From CAYNVS01 sp964400725 (GTDB lineage: Bacteria > Myxococcota_A > SURF-8 > CAYNVS01): a stretch of DNA of 44,172 bases. The notes beneath the pieces were generated by a model. That model ran no database searches, was not told the origin of the DNA, and was given only the letters and a program-made list of their open reading frames with translations. A program made the position numbers and the translations under genes. Below, piece after piece: positions 16,461 to 25,654 of this stretch; position 1 is the first letter of the stretch; each line of letters begins with the position of its first letter. The DNA is taken from NCBI GenBank assembly GCA_964400725.1, contig CAYNVS010000026.1:1-44172 (forward strand). The letters run 5' to 3'.

Positions 16461-17111
16461 ATGTTTACGGGCATAATCGAGCGCGTGGGGAAAATAGAGG
16501 CGGTTAAAAGCGTTAAGGGCGGGGTTCGGTTTCTTGTGAACCGCGGCGAAGGCGATTACGCGATAGCTTTGGGCGACTCGGTCGCCGTGGACGGCGCGTG
16601 CCTAACCGCTACGGGCTTCGAACGCGACGCCTTCTTGGCCGACGCAAGCCCCGAAACTCTCAAGCTGACGACGCTGGGCTCGCTCAAGCCCGGAAGCGAA
16701 GTAAACTTGGAGCGCGCCGTTGCGCTTGGCGGGCGGCTTGGCGGGCATATCGTAAGCGGACACGTGGACGGCCTCGCGACGCTTAAAAGCAAGCAAGATC
16801 GCGGCGAATTCGTCGAATTGCGGCTTGCAATCCCAAAAGAGCTTTTAAAATACGTCGCGATCAAAGGGTCGGCGGCGATATGCGGAATAAGCCTAACGAT
16901 CAACTCCGTTAAAGACGACGGAATCGTCGGCCTGACGATAATTCCGCACACCATTAACAATACGACGCTTAAAAACAAGCGCCCCGGCGACGCGCTCAAC
17001 TTCGAGGTTGACGTTTTAGCGCGTTATGTCGAGCGGCTCATGTCCGCGGGCGGCGCAAACGGCCAAGACTCTGAAAAAGACAAGAAATTAATCGACCTGC
17101 TGGTCGGATGA
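16461..17111 (+). CDS. ribE: Riboflavin synthase, alpha chain
   Basis: A 216-aa protein with the two lumazine-binding barrel repeats of riboflavin synthase, which dismutates two 6,7-dimethyl-8-ribityllumazine molecules. The N-terminus MFTGIIERVGKI is diagnostic. The first repeat has VDGACLTATGF and the linker GGHIVSGHVDGLA. The second has AIKGSAAICGISLTINSV and IPHTINNTTL. Length is normal. GGGAGG lies before the ATG. Its stop overlaps an ATG of the next frame, so it is coupled to ribBA. ribD and ribH are not in the window and must lie elsewhere. Confidence 0.96.
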   Translation: MFTGIIERVGKIEAVKSVKGGVRFLVNRGEGDYAIALGDSVAVDGACLTATGFERDAFLADASPETLKLTTLGSLKPGSEVNLERAVALGGRLGGHIVSGHVDGLATLKSKQDRGEFVELRLAIPKELLKYVAIKGSAAICGISLTINSVKDDGIVGLTIIPHTINNTTLKNKRPGDALNFEVDVLARYVERLMSAGGANGQDSEKDKKLIDLLVG

Positions 17112-17125
17112 CAAGGAGCAAAGCG

Positions 17126-18511
17126 ATGACGCCGAAGAAAAACCGGTTCAACTGCAAGGAAACGGCCAAGCTTACGCCCGTGCAAAGGGTCGAGCTGGCG
17201 ATTGAAGAGATGCGCGCCGGCCGCATGGTAATAATGACCGACGACGAAGACCGCGAGAACGAGGGCGATTTGGTATTGGCGAGCGAATTCGTAACTCCAG
17301 ACGCGATTACGTTTATGGCTACGCACGGCCGCGGGCTGATTTGCGCCACCATGACGAAGAAACAGGCCGAAAGGCTCGGCCTGCCGCCGATGACGCGCGA
17401 TAACCAAAGCCGCTTTTCAACCGCGTTTACCGTTTCCATAGAGGCTCGCGAAGGCGTTACGACGGGCATATCGGCTCACGACCGCGCCCGCACGATACGC
17501 GTCGCGAGCCGCCCCGACGCAAAGCCTGAGGACGTAGTGAGCCCCGGCCACGTCTTCCCCATCGTCGCCCGCGACGGCGGCACGCTGGTGCGCGCGGGGC
17601 AGACTGAAGGCTCGGTCGATTTGGCGCGCCTTGCCGGGTTAAACCCTGCGGGCACTATTTGCGAGATAATGAAGGACGACGGCACGATGGCGCGCAGGCC
17701 CGATCTTGAAAAGTTCGCGGCCAAGCACGATTTGCTTATATTGAGCGTCGCGGACATAATACAATACCGCGCGGTTCGGGAGAAGCTGGTTCGGCGCAAG
17801 GCCGAAGCCGGTCTTCCGACGGTGTGGGGCGGCGAATTTAAAATCGTCGTTTTCGAGAACGACATCGACGGCAAAGAGCATCTGGCTCTGGTAAAAGGGG
17901 AATGGGGAGCCGACGAGCCGATACTCGTGCGAGTGCATTCGGAATGCTTGACCGGAGACGTTTTCGGCAGCCAGCGATGCGACTGCGGGTCGCAGCTTCA
18001 CGCGGCCATGAACATGATAGACAAGGAAGGGAAGGGCGTTTTGCTTTATCTGCGTCAGGAAGGGCGCGGCATCGGCCTGACAAGCAAGATTGCGGCTTAC
18101 AAGCTGCAAGAAAAAGGTTACGACACGGTCGAGGCGAATATAGCGCTGGGTTACCAGCCCGACCTTCGCACGTACGGCCTCGGCGCGCAGATGCTTCAGG
18201 AACTCGGCGTGCGAAAAATGCGTCTGCTGACGAACAACCCAAAAAAAATAATCGGTCTGCACGGATTCGGGCTTGAGATTGTCGAGCGCGTCGCAATTGA
18301 AGCTCCGGCGAACGGGTATTCTTACAAATACCTGCAAACCAAGAAGGAGAAGATGGGGCACATCTTGTCGGTGGAATGGCCCGAGACGCCGAAAGCCGAT
18401 ATGGAGGAGATGAAACCGAAACCGAAACCGAAACCGAAATCGAAGGCGGAGCAAAAAACGAAAGCAAAAGCCGCTCCAAAGGCCAAGCCGGTTAAAAAGA
18501 CGGAAAAATAA
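17126..18511 (+). CDS. ribBA: Bifunctional DHBP synthase / GTP cyclohydrolase II
   Basis: The N-terminal half (to about residue 210) is 3,4-dihydroxy-2-butanone 4-phosphate synthase, with MTDDEDRENEGDLV and THGRGLICATM. The C-terminal half is GTP cyclohydrolase II with the zinc cysteines in SECLTGDVFGSQRCDCGSQ, RQEGRGIGL and TNNPKKI. Both domains look intact, so it supplies both committed precursors of riboflavin. I start at the ATG at 17126 because AAGGAG (17113-17118) is correctly placed. An in-frame ATG at 17108 overlapping the ribE stop would add six residues. The last about 40 residues are an unusual Lys/Pro/Ala-rich tail (KPKPKPKPKSK and similar), not part of the enzyme fold and probably disordered. 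Confidence 0.95.
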   Translation: MTPKKNRFNCKETAKLTPVQRVELAIEEMRAGRMVIMTDDEDRENEGDLVLASEFVTPDAITFMATHGRGLICATMTKKQAERLGLPPMTRDNQSRFSTAFTVSIEAREGVTTGISAHDRARTIRVASRPDAKPEDVVSPGHVFPIVARDGGTLVRAGQTEGSVDLARLAGLNPAGTICEIMKDDGTMARRPDLEKFAAKHDLLILSVADIIQYRAVREKLVRRKAEAGLPTVWGGEFKIVVFENDIDGKEHLALVKGEWGADEPILVRVHSECLTGDVFGSQRCDCGSQLHAAMNMIDKEGKGVLLYLRQEGRGIGLTSKIAAYKLQEKGYDTVEANIALGYQPDLRTYGLGAQMLQELGVRKMRLLTNNPKKIIGLHGFGLEIVERVAIEAPANGYSYKYLQTKKEKMGHILSVEWPETPKADMEEMKPKPKPKPKSKAEQKTKAKAAPKAKPVKKTEK

Positions 18512-18562
18512 CGAGCCTAAAAGGTTCATAGTTTTTTTATTTTACTTTTAAGGAACACGCAA

Positions 18563-19597
18563 ATGAAAAAAAGTTCAATCGCGATTTTTATAGCTCTGGC
18601 GCTTGCATGCGGCGCGGCTTTTGCCGATTCCGCAACCGTAGACGCTTCAAAATTCAAGTTTGACGCGGCGGCCAATTCGGAGGTCGAAAACGCGGACGCC
18701 GTCGCCGGAACTTGCAGCGGCAAACATAAAATCTCTCTCGTTCTTTCGCGCCAAACCTCCGACAAAGGCTCTGCCGTCTCCGCGGAGTTTAAAATCGACA
18801 CTACAAATCTTTTAAACGTAACCAAAAAGCATAAAATCAACCTGCTGGCGGGCGAAAAGAAAATGCTCAACGTTCAAATGGACGTCGCGCTGATCGCAGC
18901 CGACTGCGCCAAGCCCTCGATGTCGAACTGCGTCAAGCATTACCGCGGCGTTCCCGCGCTTACGCCGGAGCAAGTAAATGATATTTTTAACAGCGAGACT
19001 CTCAAAATCGACTACGACTTCAACGGCTGCGAATTCTCGCCCGCTCCGCTGAAACAATGTTACGCGGCGTTCAAAGAGCTTAAGGCTCCGGCAAAGAAGG
19101 CCGTATGCTCTTACGTCGCGCCCGTCGTCATAGCCCCTCCCCCTCCCCCCGCGACTTGGAAAGACGGGACAGGTCTGGTTTGGAAGACCGAGCCGTCAAA
19201 GGAAATGCCGCTCTCCGACGCGCAAAGCTACTGCGAAAAGCTGGCGGACGAAGGCGGCGGATGGCGTCTTCCCACGATTGACGAACTTCGATCGCTGGTA
19301 AAAGGCTGCGACGCGACCGCATTGGCGGGAACGTGCAAAGCGTCCGATAAATGCCTAAAAAACTCCTGCGCCGACAAGACGTGCAAAGGATGCGAAGCGA
19401 AGAAAGGCTCCGCCAAGGGATGCTATCTTTCGGAGGATTACGGCGCCTCGTGCGACGCGCCGGTATGGTCGGGTTCAACCGTAAAGGACGATAAAAAGAA
19501 ATCGGTTTGGAGCCTTAACTTCAGCGACGGAAGCGTATTCGCAAAAGAGCCTTCGGCCTTGCAAAAAGCCGTTTGCGTTAAAAAAGAAAATAAATAA
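18563..19597 (+). CDS. Secreted protein with C-terminal DUF1566/Lcl domain
   Basis: A 344-aa protein with a Sec signal peptide (cleavage likely after ...CGAAFA). The first half, about residues 22-185, is an unrecognised Lys/Ala-rich domain containing two short Cys pairs. After a Pro run (about 193-197) comes a DUF1566 (Lcl C-terminal) domain, marked by DGTGLVWKTE, SYCEKLADEGGGWRLPTIDELRSL, VWSGSTV and WSLNFSDGSVF. This fold is related to C-type-lectin and sulfatase-modifying-factor proteins and is common in secreted proteins of unknown function. A Cys-rich insertion of about 35 residues sits between WRLPTIDELRSL and the end. AAGGAACA precedes the ATG. Confidence 0.75.
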   Translation: MKKSSIAIFIALALACGAAFADSATVDASKFKFDAAANSEVENADAVAGTCSGKHKISLVLSRQTSDKGSAVSAEFKIDTTNLLNVTKKHKINLLAGEKKMLNVQMDVALIAADCAKPSMSNCVKHYRGVPALTPEQVNDIFNSETLKIDYDFNGCEFSPAPLKQCYAAFKELKAPAKKAVCSYVAPVVIAPPPPPATWKDGTGLVWKTEPSKEMPLSDAQSYCEKLADEGGGWRLPTIDELRSLVKGCDATALAGTCKASDKCLKNSCADKTCKGCEAKKGSAKGCYLSEDYGASCDAPVWSGSTVKDDKKKSVWSLNFSDGSVFAKEPSALQKAVCVKKENK

Positions 19598-19620
19598 ACC
19601 GCCGCGACGAGGCCGCGCCT

Positions 19621-20553
19621 TTGATAGACGAACTTTTAAAAAAAAGGCTGATTATAAACATCGGCAAAGGGGGAGTGGGCAAGAGCGCGTTTTCCGCCGC
19701 CGTAGCACTTTACGCCTGCCGCAAAGGCAAAAAAGTTCTCCTTGTTCAGCTTGACGCCAAGGATAAAATATCCGAATATCTCGGCGTTCCTCAGATAACA
19801 GACAAAACAAGAGAAGTTATTCCGAACCTCTTCGCGGTCAACACCGATCCGCGCTCGGCCATGCGCGAGTACGTGCTTCTTCAAGTGAGGCTTGAAGCGA
19901 TTTACAAAATGGTTTTTGAAAACCGTTTCGTTTCGCCGTTTCTTCGCGCGGTGCCCGCTTTATCCGACTTAGTGATGCTTGGCAAAGTCGAGTATCACGT
20001 CAACCAGACGAACCCCGACGGGACGCCTTATTACGACAGCGTTATAGTCGATTCGCCGCCGACCGGCCACGGAATGTTTTTTCTTTCGGTGCCCGACGTT
20101 ATGGCCGCCGCGGCGGGCAGCGGACCTATTATGACTCATTGCAACCGCATTTCGCAGCTGTTGAAAGATAAAGACCGCACGGCGGTAAACATAGTAACTC
20201 TGCCTGAGGAAATGCCCGTCTCGGAGGCGATTGACGCGCACTCCTACCTTACGAAAAAGCTTGACATAACGCCATTCTGGCTCGTAATAAACCGCTTCAT
20301 GCAGACGGCTTTTTTAGAAGAGGACGAAGCCGTCATCGCCTCTCTTGAATGCGGCTACAACGCATACGATCCGATGCTTGTGGCTTTAAAGGCAGCCCGC
20401 GCCGAGATAAAACGCCGTTCCACCCGTTACGGACACGTTTTAAAACTTATTCAAACCCTAGATATGCCTTATTTGGCGCTTCCCGACCTTACATGCGTAC
20501 GTTTCGGCGCGCTTGAAGTCAACGAACTGTGCGAAACCCTCAAAAAGAATTGA
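19621..20553 (+). CDS. ArsA/Get3-family ATPase
   Basis: A 310-aa deviant Walker-A ATPase: GKGGVGKS at residues 16-23, a switch region with VDSPPTGHG near 140-148 and a central IMTHCNRISQLL. The family includes ArsA (arsenite efflux) and Get3 (tail-anchored protein targeting). No metal-binding Cys triplet typical of ArsA is seen, and no arsB lies nearby, so arsenic resistance is not supported. Myxobacteria often carry two such genes in tandem; here there is one. The start is TTG at 19621 with GAGG at 19609-19612. Its 3' end overlaps the convergent methyltransferase gene by 14 nt. Confidence 0.8.
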   Translation: MIDELLKKRLIINIGKGGVGKSAFSAAVALYACRKGKKVLLVQLDAKDKISEYLGVPQITDKTREVIPNLFAVNTDPRSAMREYVLLQVRLEAIYKMVFENRFVSPFLRAVPALSDLVMLGKVEYHVNQTNPDGTPYYDSVIVDSPPTGHGMFFLSVPDVMAAAAGSGPIMTHCNRISQLLKDKDRTAVNIVTLPEEMPVSEAIDAHSYLTKKLDITPFWLVINRFMQTAFLEEDEAVIASLECGYNAYDPMLVALKAARAEIKRRSTRYGHVLKLIQTLDMPYLALPDLTCVRFGALEVNELCETLKKN

Positions 20554-21232
20554 CCCGCTCCGCCGCCGGTTTTATCGCCTTGTAGGTGTAGGCCGTTCCG
20601 ATAAACGTTTCTATGCTCGCTATTTCCTCCGCGTTGCCGAAGCCGCTTTCCTTTATTAATAAAGGAAGCCTGCCGTTGAAGCTCGCAGACGTATTGGCTA
20701 TTCCGTCAAGCAGCCGCTCTACCACCATAGCCGCCGCCTGAACCGGACTGCGCGGTCTGCCCCAGTCCATTATGTAAAGCTCGCCGCCGGATTTGAGCCA
20801 TTTGTACGAGTTTTCAAGCGTCGTACGCTTCGCGTCGTCGGTAAGATGGTGAAAGGTAAGGCTTGATACGACGCGGTCAAAGCTCTCCGGCTCGAACCGA
20901 GCGCTCTCCGCCCCGATTTGCCGCAGATTGAGAACGCAGCCGTTGCCTACCAGCTTGTTCTTCGCTATCGCGATTACGTCCGGGTCGGGATCGACTCCGA
21001 CTAGGTCGAGATTTGACGCGCTCTTGCTCATCATCATAAGCAGAGTTCCAGTGCCGCATCCAAGGTCGAGGACGCGATAGCCGCTTTTAAGCCCAAGCCG
21101 GCTTATAAAGCTTTCGCGAATTTCTCGCTCGTTCAAAAAAGCCGCGAAAAGCGGATCGTAATAGCGCGTAAGAGCTTTAAAGCCCAGCGCTCGCCTCAGT
21201 TTGTTTTCGTTTTTTCCGGTCATTTCTCGCAT
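20540..21232 (-). CDS. Class I SAM-dependent methyltransferase
   Basis: A 230-aa Rossmann-fold methyltransferase. Motif I is RVLDLGCGTGTLLM (about residues 53-66), followed by the acidic end of strand 2 in DLVGVDPDPD. FDRVVSSLTFHHL resembles the UbiE/Menaquinone-type post-motif. GGELYIMDWGRP corresponds to strand 5. The N-terminal YYDPLFAAFLNERE recalls the ubiE/arsenite-methyltransferase-like group, but the substrate cannot be assigned. It is transcribed toward the ArsA-like gene and ends inside it. It appears to be monocistronic. Confidence 0.8.
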   Translation of the reverse strand: MREMTGKNENKLRRALGFKALTRYYDPLFAAFLNEREIRESFISRLGLKSGYRVLDLGCGTGTLLMMMSKSASNLDLVGVDPDPDVIAIAKNKLVGNGCVLNLRQIGAESARFEPESFDRVVSSLTFHHLTDDAKRTTLENSYKWLKSGGELYIMDWGRPRSPVQAAAMVVERLLDGIANTSASFNGRLPLLIKESGFGNAEEIASIETFIGTAYTYKAIKPAAERVNSF

Positions 21233-21340
21233 TCTCTTTCAAAACGCGTAATCCGCTCTCTTCTCTAAAAAGAGCTTTGGTTCGGCCGTTCGCTCGAAAT
21301 ATTTTTTCCGCGAGCGCAATATAAACATTTTAAAAATAAA

Positions 21341-21364
21341 AAAAAGCCCCAAACGGGGCTTTTT
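21341..21364 (-). terminator. Intrinsic terminator after the symporter operon
   Basis: AAAAAGCCCC (21341-21350) pairs with GGGGCTTTTT (21355-21364) around a 4-nt loop. On the minus strand the stem is followed by a T-rich tail, ending the symporter and small-membrane-protein transcript. The symmetric A/T flanks would allow function in both directions. Confidence 0.85.
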
Positions 21365-21390
21365 ACGTTTTTTTAATATTTTTCCGCCGC

Positions 21391-21621
21391 TTAAACGTCC
21401 TCGCCGCCCGCCTTATAACCAATAAAAGCGAATATCGCTCCGAAAACAAGCATTATAATTCCCCACCACAGCGAAGGATTCGAGCCTTCGAGAGCCGGAG
21501 CCTTTGCCGGAGGAAGGCCGGTCGCCGCATAGTAAATTCCGCAGCCGGTAATTATGACGCCGTAAATCAAAAGAACTATGCCGACCCACATCCAAATGGA
21601 AATCATTTTTTCTTTAGACAT
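21391..21621 (-). CDS. Small two-helix membrane protein
   Basis: A 76-aa protein with two clear transmembrane segments (about residues 9-33 and 49-69) separated by a Pro/Ala/Gly-rich loop. The N-terminal MSKEKM is basic and follows AAGGAGG. It lies 28 nt downstream of the sodium/solute symporter on the same strand and shares its terminator. Small hydrophobic proteins often accompany transporters as accessory subunits, so a helper role is possible. I do not recognise the family. Confidence 0.75.
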   Translation of the reverse strand: MSKEKMISIWMWVGIVLLIYGVIITGCGIYYAATGLPPAKAPALEGSNPSLWWGIIMLVFGAIFAFIGYKAGGEDV

Positions 21622-21649
21622 TTTAAACCTCCTTAAAGGTCAATTCATT

Positions 21650-23320
21650 CTACCAGAAGTAAATATTCAGCGCGATGCAAGTCGCCAGCGCTATCGCCGC
21701 CCAAAGTTCCGGCTTGCGCCACAGCGGTACGTTTGCCGCCTTGCTTACGTCGGTCAGCCCGCGAACCAGCCCTATGAGCTCGGAGTCGGGTTTGGGTTTG
21801 CTGCCCAAGCTGATAACGATGGTAAGAATGAACGTAACGCTCCATGCCCAAACGGCGCGCCACAGATTGAGAGCCATGTCGGATGCGTTGGCCGAGCCGA
21901 ACGTAACCAGAGCTTCTACGCCGGCAAAGAGCTTGAACTTAATGGCCATAAACAGGAAGAACGAGGTGAGCATACCGACCAGCAGCCCCCAGAATGCCCC
22001 CGCGCTCGTCGTGCGTTTCCAGAACATACCTAACAGCATGGTGGCGAAAAGCGGCGCGTTGACCCACGTGAATATCGCCTGAATGTAGTCCATGATGGAC
22101 TCGAAGGCCATTGCGGCGTAAGCGGTGAGGATTGAAAGCAGAATGCCGACGACTGTTGTAACGCGGCCTACCCAGACGAGATGCGCGTCGCTTGCGTCTT
22201 TTTTAATTATCGCCCTGTAAATGTCGTAGGTCCAAACGGTGTTGAACGCCGATACGTTTCCCGCCTGACCGGCCATAAACCCGGCCAGCAGAGCCGTAAT
22301 TCCCAGACCTATAAGTCCGTGCGGATAATAGCGCGAAATGAGCATAGGCAGCGCGGAATCATACCAGATTTCGCCGTTTTTAACCATAAATGTAAGCGAG
22401 CCGTCCTTTTGCAGCTTCCACGCTATTAAGCCGGTTACCACGACGATGAACGGCAATAACATTTTAAAGAAAGCCGCGATGATGGGCGTGTTGCGAGCGG
22501 CCTGCAAATCTTTGGCGGTAAAGGCTCGCTGAACGATTAGGAAGTCGGTCGTCCAGTAGCCGAACGAAAGAACGAAGCCTAAGCCCATTACGATTCCAGC
22601 CCACGTAACGCCCATGCCGTTTTGCGTCGCGTCTGCGGCGGTGCTCCAAAGGTGGTTCATCTCGTTGGGAAGGCTGTTGAGCAGGGAGCCGAGCCCGCCT
22701 ACCTCTTTAAGGCCGAGCAGCGCGATGAGGAACAGGCCGAACCAAATTAGGAAAAACTGAATGATTTCTGTCAATATAGCCGAGAGAAGTCCCGAAAGAG
22801 TGATGTAAACGGCGATAGCCGCCGCGGAAACGAATATCGCGACGTGCATATTCCAGCCCAGGACTATGTGGAAAACTACCGCCATGAGGTAAAGGTTGAT
22901 GCCGCTCATCAGCACCGTCATTATGGCGAAGGCGAAGGCGTTGAGCAGGCGGTTGCGCTCGTCGAAGCGCAGCAGCAGGTAGCCGGGAATTGAATGAATT
23001 TTGCTGCTGTAATAGAAAGGCATCATGTAAAGCGCTAGGAAGAGCATCGCGGGGATGGCGCCTATCCAGTAGAAGTGCGCCACGAACATGCCGTATTTAA
23101 CGGTTCCGCCCGACCAGCCTAAAATTTCGAGCGCGCCAAGGTTTGCCGAAAGGAAGGCGAGCCCGGCAATCCATGAGCTGTTGCGTCTTCCGGCCAGAAA
23201 ATAATCTTCGCCGGTTTGGGTAAACCGTTTAAGGTACCAGCCGATGCCTATGATAATCGCGAAATAAAGCGCGATTACCACCCAGTCGATAAAAGACAAA
23301 ACGATTTGCGGTTGATTCAT
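21650..23320 (-). CDS. Sodium/solute symporter (SSS family)
   Basis: A 556-aa polytopic membrane protein with about 13-14 hydrophobic segments. SSS-family features are the N-terminal TGEDYFLAGRRNSSWIAGLA and then GLSFLSANLGALEILGWSG-type sequence around residues 50-75, and FGYWTTDFLIVQRAFTAKDL near 255-275. TM8-like GFMAGQAGNVSAFNTVW is near 345-361 and is where Na+ and substrate are bound in vSGLT. It resembles SglT-type sugar transporters more than proline or pantothenate ones, but substrate is not certain. AGGAGG precedes the ATG. A small membrane protein follows in the same transcript. Confidence 0.9.
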   Translation of the reverse strand: MNQPQIVLSFIDWVVIALYFAIIIGIGWYLKRFTQTGEDYFLAGRRNSSWIAGLAFLSANLGALEILGWSGGTVKYGMFVAHFYWIGAIPAMLFLALYMMPFYYSSKIHSIPGYLLLRFDERNRLLNAFAFAIMTVLMSGINLYLMAVVFHIVLGWNMHVAIFVSAAAIAVYITLSGLLSAILTEIIQFFLIWFGLFLIALLGLKEVGGLGSLLNSLPNEMNHLWSTAADATQNGMGVTWAGIVMGLGFVLSFGYWTTDFLIVQRAFTAKDLQAARNTPIIAAFFKMLLPFIVVVTGLIAWKLQKDGSLTFMVKNGEIWYDSALPMLISRYYPHGLIGLGITALLAGFMAGQAGNVSAFNTVWTYDIYRAIIKKDASDAHLVWVGRVTTVVGILLSILTAYAAMAFESIMDYIQAIFTWVNAPLFATMLLGMFWKRTTSAGAFWGLLVGMLTSFFLFMAIKFKLFAGVEALVTFGSANASDMALNLWRAVWAWSVTFILTIVISLGSKPKPDSELIGLVRGLTDVSKAANVPLWRKPELWAAIALATCIALNIYFW

Positions 23321-23639
23321 GTTTTTGCCTCCTGCGTAAAATTAAACCGCTTAAAAGAGCGCGATAAATATTTGTTTCAACGCCGATATTAATGCGCGGC
23401 GCGGCTTTGCCGAACCTCACCCGCCGACCGCGATTGAAAAATCATATCACGTCAAAAAAAATGGGCAAATTTAATTATGCAAAATTTTTTCTCGGACAAT
23501 TAATCAACGCCGGTCTCTCGTCGATTTATGAAATTCATCATTTCAACCCGCCCAGCGAACGCGCCATTTATGGGTTAAATGAAACCGGGAATGGGTCGGA
23601 GGCGCGCCGCGCTCTCAAAATGAAACTTACCTTTTGGTA
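23321..23639. other. Intergenic region upstream of divergent genes
   Basis: Between the symporter (minus) and the protease (plus). I see no RNA gene, repeat or conserved leader here. The plus-strand promoter for the protease is listed separately. Short open frames in it lack ribosome binding sites. Confidence 0.4.
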
Positions 23640-23667
23640 TTGACAGTTTTTGCGCGTAAGGTAAAAT
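23640..23667 (+). promoter_or_regulatory. Strong sigma-70-type promoter for the trypsin-like protease
   Basis: TTGACA (23640-23645), a 16-nt spacer and TAAAAT (23662-23667), with the start codon 58 nt further on. It nearly matches the housekeeping consensus. Confidence 0.7.
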
Positions 23668-23725
23668 ATCTCTCGACACAGGGTGATACAATGACGCTTT
23701 TTCTTATGCTTGAAGGAGAAAACTT

Positions 23726-24961
23726 ATGAAGGCAAAGCTCGCCCTTAAACTGACGTTGGCATCGCTGGCGGTTTTAATCGCCGCTTCAGCGATGGCTGAA
23801 AACACCGTTATAATCGACTACAGAGTAATTTACCGCAAATCCGCGCCGGGTGTGGTATTCATCGCCGCGGTTGACGAAAAGAATCAGGGAGCCAGCGGCA
23901 CCGGCTCCATCGTAACGTCCGACGGAATTATTCTAACCAACCACCACGTAATTTGGGACGACGAGAAGAACCGCCTGGCCCCGACCTTGTGGGTTTTCCT
24001 CAAGCCGCCCAAGGTTACCGGCAAAAACGCCGACGACCTCAAGCAGAGCTTCAAGGCGAAAGTCCTTTTCTACGACGAAAAAATGGATTTGGCGGCCATT
24101 CAAATGGTTAATCCGCCCGCCAACCTTACAATAATACCATTCGCAGACTCCGATGAAGTAGAGCCCGGCACGCCGTCGGCGGCAATCGGCCACCCGGAGC
24201 AGGGAGCAAGATGGACGCTTACCACCGGTCAAGTATCCGGCCAGATTAAAGACTTCAACAACGTCAAAGGAAAAGACGTCTTCCAGATGGAAACGTCCAT
24301 TAACCGCGGCAACTCCGGCGGCCCTTTGCTTGACAGGCTGGGCAACATGATAGGCGTGAACACTATGATAGCGCGCGTCGGCGCCGGCGGCGTGGCGATT
24401 ACTTCCGTAAACTTTGCCATTCAAGGAAACGTCGCTAAAAAGTGGCTGGAAGCCAACGGCGTTAAAATAACCTCCAAAGCCTATACCGACGACGCATCGC
24501 AGAACGTCGCGGCGGCGGGCGGACAGCAGAACACTCAAAGCAATCAACAAGCGCAAAATACTCAGCAGCCGCAAAACAATCAGCAGGCGCAGAAGTCCGA
24601 GGGCGACGGCGGAAACGCGGTTGCGATGGAAAAAATTACCGTACCCGACGAGCAAGTCGAAAGCACAAAGGTTTCCAAAAAAGATAAAATGGACGCGCCC
24701 GCGTCAGGCGACAAGTCGAAGTGCGAATGCAAATGCGACTGCGATAAAACCATGACGCAGACCGTAACGCCGCCGAAAAAAGAAGTAAAGAACAAGCCTA
24801 AAGTCGTCAGCAAGGAGCCTTCGGGCAAAACCTTTACCGACGACGATTTCGCCAAAATCGAAAAGGAAATGGAAGATATGGCGAAGGAAATGGAGAACGA
24901 ATTCAAGATGAAGAAGGAAAAAATGAAAAAAACCATGGACAAAGACAAAAAAAAGAAATAA
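23726..24961 (+). CDS. Periplasmic trypsin-like serine protease with low-complexity tail
   Basis: A 411-aa secreted protease of the HtrA/S1C type. A signal peptide ends at ...ASAMA. The catalytic triad is visible: His74 in TNHHVI, Asp121 in DLAAIQ and Ser197 in GNSGGP. DegP-type proteins have one or two PDZ domains after the protease; here they are absent. In their place are a Gln/Asn-rich stretch (about residues 265-293), a short Cys/Lys cluster (CECKCDC at about 334-340) and an extremely Lys/Glu/Met-rich end. The tail looks disordered or helical. A function in envelope quality control or signalling is a family inference. AAGGAG precedes the ATG. It is followed by a lipoprotein gene. Confidence 0.85.
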   Translation: MKAKLALKLTLASLAVLIAASAMAENTVIIDYRVIYRKSAPGVVFIAAVDEKNQGASGTGSIVTSDGIILTNHHVIWDDEKNRLAPTLWVFLKPPKVTGKNADDLKQSFKAKVLFYDEKMDLAAIQMVNPPANLTIIPFADSDEVEPGTPSAAIGHPEQGARWTLTTGQVSGQIKDFNNVKGKDVFQMETSINRGNSGGPLLDRLGNMIGVNTMIARVGAGGVAITSVNFAIQGNVAKKWLEANGVKITSKAYTDDASQNVAAAGGQQNTQSNQQAQNTQQPQNNQQAQKSEGDGGNAVAMEKITVPDEQVESTKVSKKDKMDAPASGDKSKCECKCDCDKTMTQTVTPPKKEVKNKPKVVSKEPSGKTFTDDDFAKIEKEMEDMAKEMENEFKMKKEKMKKTMDKDKKKK

Positions 24962-25046
24962 GATATATAGAATTAGGTTAACTAAGAAGGCGACATAAAT
25001 TACATGGTTCATTTAGCAGTCTAACTTATTCAAAAGGAGGAAAGTG

Positions 25047-25622
25047 ATGAGAAAAGTATCTTTAGGTTTAGTAGTTATTTTGATCGCTATGTTCGTAGCC
25101 AGCTGCGGCGAGAATGTGAACAATCAGAAGTCCTCAATGCCGGACTGGGTTTCTAAGGGAACCGGCGTTTACACCGGCGATAAAGGCAAAGTATTCCGCG
25201 GCGTAGGAAGCAGCACCAACATCCAGGATTACAGCATGGCCAGAAGCGCCGCCGAAACCAAAGCCAGAAGCGCCATCGCCCAGATTTTCAACACCTACAT
25301 CGCCAAGCTGACCAAGATTTACGAGAGCAGCACGCAGTCGGGCGACAAGTCCCAGTCTGAAAGCGACTTCACCAACGTCCAGAAAGAATTCACCAAGGCC
25401 CACATGAGCGGCATCCAGATCTCCCAGATTTGGCCGGATCCGATGGCCTACATGGAACAGCCCGCCAACAAAAAAATGATCTTCGCCCTGGCGGAACTCG
25501 ATCTGGGTCTCTTCAAAGATTTCGCCAATCAGTACGGCCAGATGAGCCAGCAGATGAAAGACATGGTCAAGGCCAATGCGGATAAAGCGTTCGACGATCT
25601 CGCCGCCGAAGAAAACAAATAA
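25047..25622 (+). CDS. LPP20-like lipoprotein
   Basis: A 191-aa lipoprotein starting at the ATG at 25047, six bases after AAGGAGG (25034-25040); a GTG directly upstream is in frame but too close. Lipobox VASC lies at residues 17-20. The mature part has MPDWVSKG, then GVGSSTNIQDYSMARSAAET, which resembles the LPP20 family (PF02169, named after the Helicobacter lipoprotein), where an Asp/Tyr...Arg/Ala-rich helix follows a short beta strand. The last 25 residues are acidic and Ala-rich. A very strong terminator follows. It is probably an abundant outer-membrane lipoprotein; its codon use is markedly biased to C-ending codons such as AAC, TTC and ATC, which fits high expression. Confidence 0.8.
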   Translation: MRKVSLGLVVILIAMFVASCGENVNNQKSSMPDWVSKGTGVYTGDKGKVFRGVGSSTNIQDYSMARSAAETKARSAIAQIFNTYIAKLTKIYESSTQSGDKSQSESDFTNVQKEFTKAHMSGIQISQIWPDPMAYMEQPANKKMIFALAELDLGLFKDFANQYGQMSQQMKDMVKANADKAFDDLAAEENK

Positions 25623-25654
25623 GCGTTTTACGCAAACTTTGTTAATGAAAAAAG

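Noticed and set aside
18415..18511. Lys/Pro-rich repeat at the ribBA 3' end as a possible frameshift artefact
   Set aside because: The frame continues without a stop, with in-frame KP and KA repeats; it looks like a genuine low-complexity tail.
23392..23643. 83-codon frame upstream of the trypsin-like protease
   Set aside because: It lacks a ribosome binding site and overlaps the protease promoter.
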